A DNA stretch of 64,000 nt, taken from the NCBI RefSeq assembly GCF_049651805.1, contig NZ_JBASCU010000053.1:39530-103529 (forward strand), in the 5' to 3' direction. The notes below the pieces were generated by a model. It saw only the letters and a program-made list of their open reading frames with translations. It made no database searches and was not told the origin of the DNA. Shown piece by piece: positions 54,400 to 62,505 of the stretch (its first letter is position 1; each line of letters opens with the position of its first letter). Both the position numbers and the translations under genes were made by a program. The stretch is from Pseudolysinimonas_A sp049651805. Its GTDB lineage: Bacteria > Actinomycetota > Actinomycetes > Actinomycetales > Microbacteriaceae.

Positions 54400-55809
54400 A
54401 TGGCCAAGCTCTGGGGTGCGCGCTTCGAGGGGGGTCCGGCCCCGGAGCTCGCCGCGCTCAGCCGCAGCACCCACTTCGACTGGGTGCTCGCGCGCTACGA
54501 CATCGCCGGGTCGCACGCGCACGCGAAAGCCCTTGCTGCCGCGGGCCATCTCACCGCGGCCGAGGCGTCGGCGATGCACGATGGCCTCGACGAACTGGCG
54601 CGCCGCCTCGACAGCGGCGAGCTCGTCGCAACCGATGACGACGAAGACGTGCACGGCGCCCTCGAGTCGGCCCTCGTGGATGTCGTCGGGCCCGAGCTCG
54701 GCGGCAAGCTGCGCGCCGGCCGCAGCCGCAACGACCAGATCGCCACGCTCATCCGCCTGTTTCTGCTCGACCACGCCGACGTGATCTCCCGGGAGATCGT
54801 GCGGCTCATCGACGCGATCGCGGCGCAAGCTTCCTCGCATCCCGACGCCGTCATGCCGGGCCGCACGCACCTGCAGCACGCGCAACCGATTCTGCTCGCG
54901 CACCACCTGCTGGCCCACGCCTGGCCGCTCGTGCGCGACCTCGAGCGCCTGCGGGACTGGCGGGTGCGGGCGCAAGGCTCTCCCTACGGTGCCGGTGCCC
55001 TCGCGGGGGGCGCCCTCGGCCTCGACCCGACGATCATCGCGCGCGAGCTGAACCTCGGCGACCCGCTGCCGAACTCGATCGACGCCACGAGCGCCCGGGA
55101 TGTCGTGGCCGAGTTCGCCTACATCGCCGCGCAGGTCGGCGTCGACGTCTCGCGCTTCGCCGAAGACATCATCCTGTGGACGACGCGCGAGTTCGGGTTC
55201 GCGCGCCTCGACGACGCCTACTCGACCGGCTCGAGCATCATGCCGCAGAAGAAGAACCCCGACATCGCCGAGCTCGCGCGCGGCAAGGCCGGTCGCCTCG
55301 TCGGCAACCTCACCGGGTTGCTGACGACCCTCAAGGGCCTGCCGCTCGCGTACAACCGCGACCTGCAGGAAGACAAGGAGCCGGTGTTCGACTCCGTCGC
55401 GACCCTCGAGCTGGTGCTGCCGGCGTTCGCCGGGATGGTCGAGACCCTCACCTTCGACACCGAGCGGATGCGCGCCCTCGCGCCCGAGGGCTTCTCGCTC
55501 GCGACCGACGTCGCCGATCACCTCGTGCGCGGCGGGGTGCCGTTCCGCGAGGCGCACGAGATTGCGGGCGCTCTGGTGCGGTTCTGCGAGGAGCGCGGCC
55601 TGCAGCTCGATGAACCGACGGATGCCGACTACGCCGCGATCGACACCCGCCTCACGCCCGACGTGCGGGCGGTGCTCACGGTCGACGGGTCGATCGCGTC
55701 CCGTTCAGGCGTCGGGGGCACGGCGCCCGAGCGGGTCGCCGAGCAGCTCGCCGCCCTGACCGCCGCCGTGCGACCCCTCGCCCCGACGTCACTGAAGGAG
55801 ACCCGATGA
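54400..55809 (+). CDS. argH: Argininosuccinate lyase
   Basis: ArgH splits argininosuccinate into arginine and fumarate. The 469-residue protein has the fumarase/aspartase signature GSSIMPQKKNPD at 277-288, plus AGRSRNDQIATLIRL and MPGRTHLQHAQP with the conserved His. The ATG is eight bases after the palindromic repeat and has no ribosome site, so it depends on argG transcription or reinitiation. Confidence 0.95.
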   Translation: MAKLWGARFEGGPAPELAALSRSTHFDWVLARYDIAGSHAHAKALAAAGHLTAAEASAMHDGLDELARRLDSGELVATDDDEDVHGALESALVDVVGPELGGKLRAGRSRNDQIATLIRLFLLDHADVISREIVRLIDAIAAQASSHPDAVMPGRTHLQHAQPILLAHHLLAHAWPLVRDLERLRDWRVRAQGSPYGAGALAGGALGLDPTIIARELNLGDPLPNSIDATSARDVVAEFAYIAAQVGVDVSRFAEDIILWTTREFGFARLDDAYSTGSSIMPQKKNPDIAELARGKAGRLVGNLTGLLTTLKGLPLAYNRDLQEDKEPVFDSVATLELVLPAFAGMVETLTFDTERMRALAPEGFSLATDVADHLVRGGVPFREAHEIAGALVRFCEERGLQLDEPTDADYAAIDTRLTPDVRAVLTVDGSIASRSGVGGTAPERVAEQLAALTAAVRPLAPTSLKETR

Positions 55810-55829
55810 CCCCGAAGGCGATGCCATGA
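55806..55829 (+). CDS. Possible 7-codon minicistron bridging argH and the small membrane protein gene
   Basis: The frame ATG...TGA encodes MTPKAMP. Its ATG overlaps the argH stop (ATGA at 55806-55809), its TGA overlaps the next gene's ATG (ATGA at 55826-55829), and AAGGAG lies five bases before it inside argH. It may act only as a translational bridge. Confidence 0.4.
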   Translation: MTPKAMP

Positions 55830-55996
55830 CACTGTCCGGCCAGAGCGACTGGAAGCGCCGCCGTGAATCCGCCCGCTCCGCGCGCGCCGAGCGCGAGGCG
55901 CGTTCCGCCTCGAAGCGCCCCTGGCAGCTACCGCTCATCATCGGCATCGCGGTGGTGGTCGTCGTCGGTGCGATCGTCTGGTACTCACTGCTCTGA
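55826..55996 (+). CDS. Small single-helix membrane protein
   Basis: This encodes 56 residues: a highly basic, Ser/Arg-rich cytoplasmic half (DWKRRRESARSARAEREARS) and one C-terminal membrane helix (LPLIIGIAVVVVVGAIVWYSLL), giving a tail-anchored form. A weak ribosome site GAAGG lies 7 bases before the ATG. It sits between argH and mpg with overlaps on both sides. I do not recognise the family. Confidence 0.75.
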   Translation: MTLSGQSDWKRRRESARSARAEREARSASKRPWQLPLIIGIAVVVVVGAIVWYSLL

Positions 55997-56589
55997 CCGA
56001 TCTCGCTGACTTCCTGGCGCGGCCGGCCACCGAGGTCGCGCCGCAGCTGCTCGGCGCCGTGCTGCACGGCCGCGGCGTGAGCGTGCGGCTGACCGAGGTC
56101 GAGGCCTACCTGGGCGAGCACGACCCCGGGTCGCACGCCTTCCGCGGCCAGACCCGCCGCAACGCCGTGATGTTCGGCCCGCCGGGCCACCTCTACGTGT
56201 ACTTCAGCTACGGAATGCACACCTGCGCGAACATCGTCTGCGGCGCCGAAGGCGAGGCAACGGCGGTGCTGTTGCGTGCCGGCTCCATCGTGGAGGGCAT
56301 CGACGCAGCGCGTACGCGCCGCATCACGTCGAAAGTGGATGCCGACCTCGCCCGCGGTCCCGCGCGGCTCGCCGTCGCGCTCGGGATCACTCTCGCCGAT
56401 AACGGGGCCCGCGTGGGCGAGCTGTTCCGGATCGACCTGCCGCCGCATCCGGTGCCGGAGTTCTCGACCGGCCCGCGCACGGGAGTGTCGGGCCTTGGCG
56501 GCTCACACGACTACCCGTGGCGCTTCTGTATCCCCGGCGATCCGACCGTTTCGCCGTACCAGAAGTCGGTGCCGAAGAAGCGAAGCTGA
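55993..56589 (+). CDS. mpg: 3-methyladenine DNA glycosylase (AAG/MPG family), apparent CTG start
   Basis: This enzyme removes alkylated purines such as 3-methyladenine from DNA. The 198-residue protein has the AAG signature TEVEAYLGEHDPGSHAFRGQTRRNAVMFGPPGHLYVYFSYGMH, with catalytic Glu37 and the intercalating-Tyr region. The conserved N-terminal helix PATEVAPQLLG lies upstream of the first GTG (56059), and the only start-like codon that includes it is the CTG at 55993, which overlaps the previous stop as CTGA. In relatives this position is usually ATGA. Actinobacterial synteny with argH and tyrS supports the identity. Confidence 0.88.
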   Translation: MTDLADFLARPATEVAPQLLGAVLHGRGVSVRLTEVEAYLGEHDPGSHAFRGQTRRNAVMFGPPGHLYVYFSYGMHTCANIVCGAEGEATAVLLRAGSIVEGIDAARTRRITSKVDADLARGPARLAVALGITLADNGARVGELFRIDLPPHPVPEFSTGPRTGVSGLGGSHDYPWRFCIPGDPTVSPYQKSVPKKRS

Positions 56590-56598
56590 GGCGATCCG

Positions 56599-58416
56599 TC
56601 AGCCCGCGCGGAGGGCGTCCGCGAGACCGTCGATCGCGAGCTCGAGCCTCACGAGGCCGTGTTCGGGCGCCGTCGGCGCCGAGGGGCGGGACTCTTCCCG
56701 GGAACGGGAGGGCCCCCGGGTGAGGTCGGCGCGGATGCCGGCCACCTTGGCAGCGACGTCCGCGACCGCCGAGCTGTAGCCGGGACGGTCGATGACGCGC
56801 GCGCGGTAGTCGTGCACGGCGGCGCGCAGCTCGCGGGCGACGATGGCGCCGGCACCGATCTGTTCGGCGAGGATGCGCTCGTGGCGCGAGAGCTGCCATC
56901 CGCGGCGCGACGACTTGGCCTCGGAGCGCAGCACCTCGAAGCGAGCGAGGGCGTCGCGTCCGGCCAGAGTCACCTCGTCGGCTCGACCGCCCGCGGCCAT
57001 GCCCGACAGCGTCGCCAGCACCTCGGCCATGGCGTCGTCGGCGTGCCGCCGCATCGTCTCACCGATGCGGGCGGGCAGCACCGCGAAGCCGACCCCGGTG
57101 CCGATGACAGCGCCGGCTGCGGTGAGCAGCAGGTGCGTCGGCAGCGTGGCGAAGCTGTCCGCTGTCGTCAGACCGAAGAGCACCGTCACCAGCACGCTGA
57201 GGGCGAAGACGCTGACGCCGTAAGCGAGCTCGGCCGCGTAGTGCTGCGCGAACATCGCGACCGCGGCGACCAGCGCGACGAGGATGAGGTTGTCACCCAG
57301 AAGCAACGAGAAGGCGACGCCGACCGCCAACCCGGCTATCGCCCCGAGCACCCGGCGATAGCCCTTGCTGAGGGATGCCGCCGCCGACGTCGTTCCGAAC
57401 ACCATCACCAGAGCGGCGAGCACTGCCCAATACCAGTGCCGCGGGTCGACGACCTGGGCGACCGCAAGCGCCAGCACTACGGCCGTCAGCAGTTGCGTCG
57501 CGATGGAGAGCAGGCTGCGGGCGGCGCGGCGCCAGTCCAGGCGAGGCGGGGCGTACGGCTGATCAAGCGCGGAGGTGCGCGCCGGGGTGCGGGCGCGTTC
57601 CGGGGCATGCAGCAGGGGATCGGCCACGAGAGCGTCGAGATCCGACGTTCCCTTCCCGGCGAGTGCCGCCGCCACCGCGAGTTCGAACCGCGCTCCCAGT
57701 TCGGCCAGCGCGGTGCCGTCGCCGCGTCGCAGCGCGTCGGGCCACCCGTCGGGATCAGCGGCGATGCGGGCGCGGGTCACCGAGATCGCCGCTTCCAGGG
57801 CATCCAGGTGCCGGCGTGCGGACTGTTCGCCTCCCGCGACGGCGCGCGGCATCTGTTCGACGAGGGTGCGCAGGCTGCCGACCATGCGTCGGGTGTGGAT
57901 GCGAGGGCGATACCGCAGCAGCACGGTGAGCATCAGAACGGGAAGGCCGGCTCCGATGACGACGCCGCCGAGAGTCCAGGGCAGGTCGGACCACACCGGT
58001 CTCACGATTGCGGCCGCGACGAATCCCGCCACTCCGCCCAACGCGACGATCGTGCCGCCGGTGCCGAGCAGGGTCGAGGCGATCACCGTGACGGCGATTC
58101 CGAAGAATACGGCGGCCGAGACGAGCGGGTCGCCGAGCACGAGCATCCCGAGCACGAGCCCCAGGCTCCCCGATCCGGCGAGCAGCAGGAGCGGCACGAA
58201 GCGACGACGCTCGCGCAGCCCCATCCCGATCGTCGCGCTGCCGACGGCGGCGACGAGCATGCCCGGAATCGCGAGCGACCAGGCGATGCCGGTCGATCCG
58301 CAGACGACGAGCAGGGCGATCACCACGACGAGAAAACTGGCCGTGGCGCGCACCGCGGCACCGAGCCTGCGCAGACCGGGGTCGGCGGCCGAGAACGCGA
58401 GCCGGAGTGTGCTCAT
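56599..58416 (-). CDS. FUSC-family membrane protein (aromatic acid exporter-like)
   Basis: This encodes a 605-residue protein with two sets of about six membrane helices (about 20-170 and 305-455), each followed by a cytoplasmic helical region, the layout of FUSC/YccS-type proteins. The second set has RAARSLLSIATQLLTAVVLALAVAQVVDPRHWYWAVLAALVMVFGTTSAAASLSKGYRRVLGAIAGLAVG, the FUSC signature. It is convergent with mpg. Function is presumed efflux of small organic acids. Confidence 0.82.
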   Translation of the reverse strand: MSTLRLAFSAADPGLRRLGAAVRATASFLVVVIALLVVCGSTGIAWSLAIPGMLVAAVGSATIGMGLRERRRFVPLLLLAGSGSLGLVLGMLVLGDPLVSAAVFFGIAVTVIASTLLGTGGTIVALGGVAGFVAAAIVRPVWSDLPWTLGGVVIGAGLPVLMLTVLLRYRPRIHTRRMVGSLRTLVEQMPRAVAGGEQSARRHLDALEAAISVTRARIAADPDGWPDALRRGDGTALAELGARFELAVAAALAGKGTSDLDALVADPLLHAPERARTPARTSALDQPYAPPRLDWRRAARSLLSIATQLLTAVVLALAVAQVVDPRHWYWAVLAALVMVFGTTSAAASLSKGYRRVLGAIAGLAVGVAFSLLLGDNLILVALVAAVAMFAQHYAAELAYGVSVFALSVLVTVLFGLTTADSFATLPTHLLLTAAGAVIGTGVGFAVLPARIGETMRRHADDAMAEVLATLSGMAAGGRADEVTLAGRDALARFEVLRSEAKSSRRGWQLSRHERILAEQIGAGAIVARELRAAVHDYRARVIDRPGYSSAVADVAAKVAGIRADLTRGPSRSREESRPSAPTAPEHGLVRLELAIDGLADALRAG

Positions 58417-58473
58417 GACACCATCATCCCTGCCCGCACACCCGTCACTTGACAGTCGGGCGCGCGTGACGAC

Positions 58474-59076
58474 CTATGAAGCGGGCGTCGCCTCGTTCGC
58501 GAGGGCGAGCACCGCCTGGAGGTCGGCTCGGGCATCCAGTTCGGTGCGGATGTTGGCGGCCCAGATGCGCTGACTCACCGCCTGCGGACTCACCCCGAGT
58601 CGCTGGGCGATCTCGCGTTGCGTCAGCCCGGAGCGCAGCAGGTCGTACACCTCCCACCCCTCGAGGGTGCGGCGCGCACGCAACGCGATGGCGAGCGTCA
58701 CCAGTGGCCCGGGATCGGCTGCCGAAGACCGACTCGACCTCAGCGCGAACCGGTAGGGCGACTGCTTCGCCTTGGTCACCGCCTGGCGCGCCGCCACGAA
58801 CGCGGGGCCGCGGGCGGCGCGCACCGTCTTGGGCAGCAGCTCGTCGATCGGGCCGATGCCGCATCCGACGCTCCACTGGCTGGCGCGAGTCAGCTCGAAG
58901 ATGATGTCGAGCGCCGCCTCGGCGTCGTCGGTGAGCCCCTGGATCTCGTCGCCCGAGTTCTGCTCGACTGGCAGCGTCAGCGCCGACCCGTACCGCAGGT
59001 TCAGCCCCTCGAGCGTGACATCGACGAGGTCGGGTCGATGGCGGCTGTCGACCTGGTCTGCGGTGATGACGAACAC
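58474..59076 (-). CDS. SatD-like protein with C-terminal helix-turn-helix
   Basis: This encodes a 200-residue protein. The N-terminal 130 residues match the SatD family in outline: FVITADQVDSRHR at the start, GDEIQG at 42-47, and GCGIGPIDEL...ARGPAFVAARQAVTKAKQS. The C-terminus holds a helix-turn-helix (LTQREIAQRLGVSPQAVSQRIWAANI, about 155-185), suggesting DNA binding. The start GTG overlaps the stop of the membrane gene upstream by one base (TAGTG). The GDE-Q motif resembles the metal site of nucleotidyl cyclases, but no enzymatic role is established. Confidence 0.78.
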   Translation of the reverse strand: MFVITADQVDSRHRPDLVDVTLEGLNLRYGSALTLPVEQNSGDEIQGLTDDAEAALDIIFELTRASQWSVGCGIGPIDELLPKTVRAARGPAFVAARQAVTKAKQSPYRFALRSSRSSAADPGPLVTLAIALRARRTLEGWEVYDLLRSGLTQREIAQRLGVSPQAVSQRIWAANIRTELDARADLQAVLALANEATPAS

Positions 59077-59606
59077 TACGCCAGCCGGAATCCCACCAGG
59101 ACGGCCACGACGAAGCAATAGAGCGCCCAGCCGATGCTCACCAGGGTGCCGAGTACCCGCACCGCAGCGGTCACGTTGTCTTTACGCGTCGCGTACACGC
59201 CAAGGGCTTTGGCCGCCAACACCACCGCGGCGATCTCGGTCGCGCCGATGATGAGGGCCAGCGTGAAGGCGAACCGCTCAGCCACGCCGATCCACGCGCT
59301 TCCCGGCAGCCGGTCGGGGTCGGGCTGACCGCCGTTCGCCCATTCGAGCACCATCCGTACGACGGCGCCGCCGCCGAGCACCGCTGCCCAGAGTGCGCTC
59401 GCCGCGATGATGCCCTGCACGGCGTGCTGCGGCAGGAACGAGTGGCTGGGTGCCCCGGCGAAGAGGATGCCGACGCCCCCGCCAAAGGTGACCATCAGAA
59501 ACGTCAGCGCGCCGAGGATCGTCAGGGCGACCCGGCCCTTCGCGGCGATCGACAAGGCCCCGAGCGTTCCGGCGACGATGAACGCCGCAACGCTGAGCCA
59601 GGCCAT
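59076..59606 (-). CDS. Multi-helix membrane protein, partner of the SatD-like protein
   Basis: This encodes a 176-residue protein with about five membrane helices. Between the third and fourth is WIGVAERFAFTLALIIGATEIAAVVLAAKALGVYATRKDN, which resembles the IGxxER...AAK segment of the DUF3307 membrane proteins that accompany SatD in other bacteria. The ATG has a strong ribosome site (AAAGGAGGT) and the gene is directly coupled to the SatD-like gene. Function is unknown. Confidence 0.75.
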   Translation of the reverse strand: MAWLSVAAFIVAGTLGALSIAAKGRVALTILGALTFLMVTFGGGVGILFAGAPSHSFLPQHAVQGIIAASALWAAVLGGGAVVRMVLEWANGGQPDPDRLPGSAWIGVAERFAFTLALIIGATEIAAVVLAAKALGVYATRKDNVTAAVRVLGTLVSIGWALYCFVVAVLVGFRLA

Positions 59607-59711
59607 TTCGCCACCTCCTTTCGGGAGAGTAGCAGCCGCCGCCGACCGACCGGTCGACCCGCGCGGGCAGAGTCTCAGCCCGGCTCCGGATGCCACCCCT
59701 AGCATGTGGCG

Positions 59712-60701
59712 GTGCCCCGCTTCACCTCGCTCGAGGTTCTCGTCGATCACGCTGCGCACCGTCTGATTGCGCGAGTACCCCCGACCCGCGGATGGGTGTT
59801 CCTCACCGAATTCCTCGTGTTCGGCGCGAAGCAGGCGTGGGCATCGCTCTTCGGCGCGCTGCTGCTCGTCGCCATCGTCGCGACACGTGTGCTGTATCCC
59901 GACGACGCTCTGCTCGCCCGCAACGACTTGCTCACGATCATCGCGGTGCTCATCCAGATCGGGATGCTGGTCGGTCGCCTCGAGACGGTGGGTGAGTTGC
60001 GCGTCATCCTGCTCTTCCACGTCGTCGGAACCGTGATGGAGCTGTTCAAGACCGACGTCGGGTCCTGGGCGTACAGCGCGGGCGGGGTGTTGCATCTCGG
60101 CGCGGTTCCCCTGTTCTCGGGGTTCATGTACGCCGCAGTCGGGTCCTACATGGTGCGCGTCGTGCGGCTCTTCGACATCCGCTTCGAGCGCTACCCGCGG
60201 CGCTGGCTCACCGCGCTCGTCGCGATCGCGTGTTACATCAACTTCTTCACCAACCACTTCGTGCTCGACGTACGGTGGGCGCTATTCGCCGCGATCGTCG
60301 TCCTCTATTGGCCGACGGTTCTCGAAGCGCGGGTGTTCCGCGCCCGCTTGCGGCTCTCGGTGCTCTTCGCGTTCGTGCTCGTCGCCCTGTTCATCTGGAT
60401 CGCCGAGAATGTCGCGACGGCGGGGCAGGCGTGGGTCTACCCTGCCCAGGCGGATGGCTGGACGCCGGTGTCGCTCGCGAAACTCGGGTCGTGGATCCTG
60501 CTGATGATGATCTCGGTGGTGCTCGTCACCTGGGTCTACCCGCCGGAGCCGCCCGACAGGCCCGAGCCGCCTGAAACATCCGAGCCGCCTGAAACATCCG
60601 TGCAGCCGGAATCAGCGGCCGCCGCCTCCTCCGCCGCCTCCGCCGCCGCCGGAGGAGCCGCCGCCACTCGAGAAGCCGCTCGACGAGCTGCTTCCCCCTG
60701 A
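59712..60701 (+). CDS. DUF817 family membrane protein
   Basis: This encodes a 329-residue protein with about eight membrane helices and the DUF817 features ELRVILLFHVVGTVMELFKTDVGSWAY, PLFSGFMYAAVGSYMVR and CYINFFTNHF. I chose the GTG at 59712 because TAGCAT is six bases upstream; a GTG at 59706 is in frame. The C-terminal 52 residues (repeats of PEPPxxxEPPET, then Ala/Ser-rich) are low complexity and run 90 bases antisense into the DUF2207 gene. Function is unknown. Confidence 0.83.
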   Translation: MPRFTSLEVLVDHAAHRLIARVPPTRGWVFLTEFLVFGAKQAWASLFGALLLVAIVATRVLYPDDALLARNDLLTIIAVLIQIGMLVGRLETVGELRVILLFHVVGTVMELFKTDVGSWAYSAGGVLHLGAVPLFSGFMYAAVGSYMVRVVRLFDIRFERYPRRWLTALVAIACYINFFTNHFVLDVRWALFAAIVVLYWPTVLEARVFRARLRLSVLFAFVLVALFIWIAENVATAGQAWVYPAQADGWTPVSLAKLGSWILLMMISVVLVTWVYPPEPPDRPEPPETSEPPETSVQPESAAAASSAASAAAGGAAATREAARRAASP

Positions 60702-62429
60702 CCCCGACGACGACGACGACACCGGTGGCGTCGTCGCGAACGAACTCGCCGCGAACGTGGTGCCGAGATTCGCGAGGCTCGAGAAACCCGACGAGAATTG
60801 CAGGCTCGACGACGGGGGAGCGGTCTCGCTGTAGTGCGCCGCGAGTTCTGCGGCCCACCGCTTCTCGACACCCCAGACAATCGCCCAGGGCAGCAAACGT
60901 TCGTAGAGTTTCACGACCGCGGCGGAGTCGGTGGGGTCGATGCGGGTACGCACTGCGCCTTCCGGGCTCTGCAACACCCGTAGCCGGTCGGCTTCGGCGA
61001 GTTGCAGGTAGTCGCGCAATCCGAGCAGCTGCTCGTACACGGCGCTGCCTTTCTCGGTGCGGCGCTCCGGCCGGCCGTTGAAGGCCATGACGACGAGCGA
61101 GCCGACGATCGCGAGCGGGATGGTGACCGAGAGTAGCGGGCTGCCGACATCCTCGATGCCGCACAGCACGGCCAGCCCGATCGCGCCCGCGAGCACCGCG
61201 AAGGCCGGCCAGAAGATGACCCGCCGCAGCGGGCTGCGCTCGCCCCGGCTGAGGAACTTCGGCCGCAGACCCTTCCGCGATTGGCCCACGAGGGAAGCCA
61301 CTCGGTCACCCAGTTTTCGGTTCTTGCGGTCGAGCACGAGCGATGCGCCATCGCGGGAGCCGTCGATGAACAGCTTCTGGAGCGCACGGTCGTCCGGTCC
61401 CCACACGGCCGCCGAGCGGTCGAGCACGTCGAGCCGGAACCGGCGGTGCTCCGGTTCGTCAGGGTCCTCGACGAGTTGCACGATGTCGTCGACCGCGAGT
61501 TTCACAATCTGGGCGGGCAGCGCGGCCCGCGGACGCCCGAGCAGTTCGGCGGCGGCCATCACCCCGAGTTCCTCGGGCCCCTCGTACTCGGGCACGATGA
61601 TGCCTCGCCCCGGCGCATGCCGCCACAGGAGACGGCGGAACGCGACGGCGGTCAAGCCGGCCGCGGCGAGTACCCCGAGAAGCACCCACGGCAGCACGAC
61701 GAACGGCCAGGTCTCGTCGACCGGTGTGCCCTCTCGGAAGGTGCCCGGTTCGAACCCGACGACCATCGTGACGTTCTGATACCCGCCGAGGGCGATCGGC
61801 GCGATCTCGACCCCCTCATCGGTGGTCTGGATCTCGCAGCGCTCGGTGGAGCTCTCGTGCCCGAAGAAGCAGGCCGTCTGGCCCGTCGCGGCGGCGCGGA
61901 GGTCGGGGGAGAGGATGAGGGAGGCGGACACCCCACCGAACGGTTGCGCCCAGCCGGTGCCGTTCACGTCCCAGTAGAACTCCTGGCCGGTGTCGAACGT
62001 GCCGATGACGTCGTGCGCTGTCCACTCGATGACGTAGGTCGTGCGGCCGTGCACGAAGTCGTCGGTGCCGAGCGCGAGCGACACGTATTCGGCGCCCTGA
62101 TCGTCGCTCCACCGCGACTCCTCGTACGGCACAGAGTCGCCCGTCTCGTCGGTGACCGACCGGATGTCGACACCGATGTCGACGCGACCGTAATCGGTGG
62201 GGATGTCGCGCACGATGCCGCGGTTCTGGTCGTACTCCGGAAACAGCGCGACGAGCGTCTCGACGACGTGTAGGCGAGCTGTTCCGTCGGTGTCTCGGCT
62301 GAGTGAGTACTGCACCGTCATCGACTCGAACTCGAAGTCGTCGACACCGGCCGTGGCGGGGGCGGCGGTCAACGCCAACCCGGTGGCCAGCAGCACGATC
62401 GATCCGGCGATGAGGGGGCGGGGGAGCAC
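60612..62429 (-). CDS. DUF2207 family membrane protein
   Basis: This encodes a 605-residue protein with a signal peptide (about residues 1-27), an external DUF2207 domain (about 30-230, QYSLSRDTDGTARLHVVETLVALFPEYDQNRGIVRDIPTDY), one membrane helix (about 242-262), a cytoplasmic region, two further helices near 395-440, and a tail of Ser/Gly ending in an eleven-residue Gly run. This layout is typical of the family. The function is unknown; the tail is shared antisense with the DUF817 gene. Confidence 0.85.
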   Translation of the reverse strand: MLPRPLIAGSIVLLATGLALTAAPATAGVDDFEFESMTVQYSLSRDTDGTARLHVVETLVALFPEYDQNRGIVRDIPTDYGRVDIGVDIRSVTDETGDSVPYEESRWSDDQGAEYVSLALGTDDFVHGRTTYVIEWTAHDVIGTFDTGQEFYWDVNGTGWAQPFGGVSASLILSPDLRAAATGQTACFFGHESSTERCEIQTTDEGVEIAPIALGGYQNVTMVVGFEPGTFREGTPVDETWPFVVLPWVLLGVLAAAGLTAVAFRRLLWRHAPGRGIIVPEYEGPEELGVMAAAELLGRPRAALPAQIVKLAVDDIVQLVEDPDEPEHRRFRLDVLDRSAAVWGPDDRALQKLFIDGSRDGASLVLDRKNRKLGDRVASLVGQSRKGLRPKFLSRGERSPLRRVIFWPAFAVLAGAIGLAVLCGIEDVGSPLLSVTIPLAIVGSLVVMAFNGRPERRTEKGSAVYEQLLGLRDYLQLAEADRLRVLQSPEGAVRTRIDPTDSAAVVKLYERLLPWAIVWGVEKRWAAELAAHYSETAPPSSSLQFSSGFSSLANLGTTFAASSFATTPPVSSSSSGSGGSSSSSGFSSGGGSSGGGGGGGGGGGR

Positions 62430-62505
62430 GCTGCGAGCCTAGTGTCGGGCCACATCGCGGTCGCGGACGAACAACTGCCCAGGTCGAGGCGGGTAATCTG
62501 TCCCG

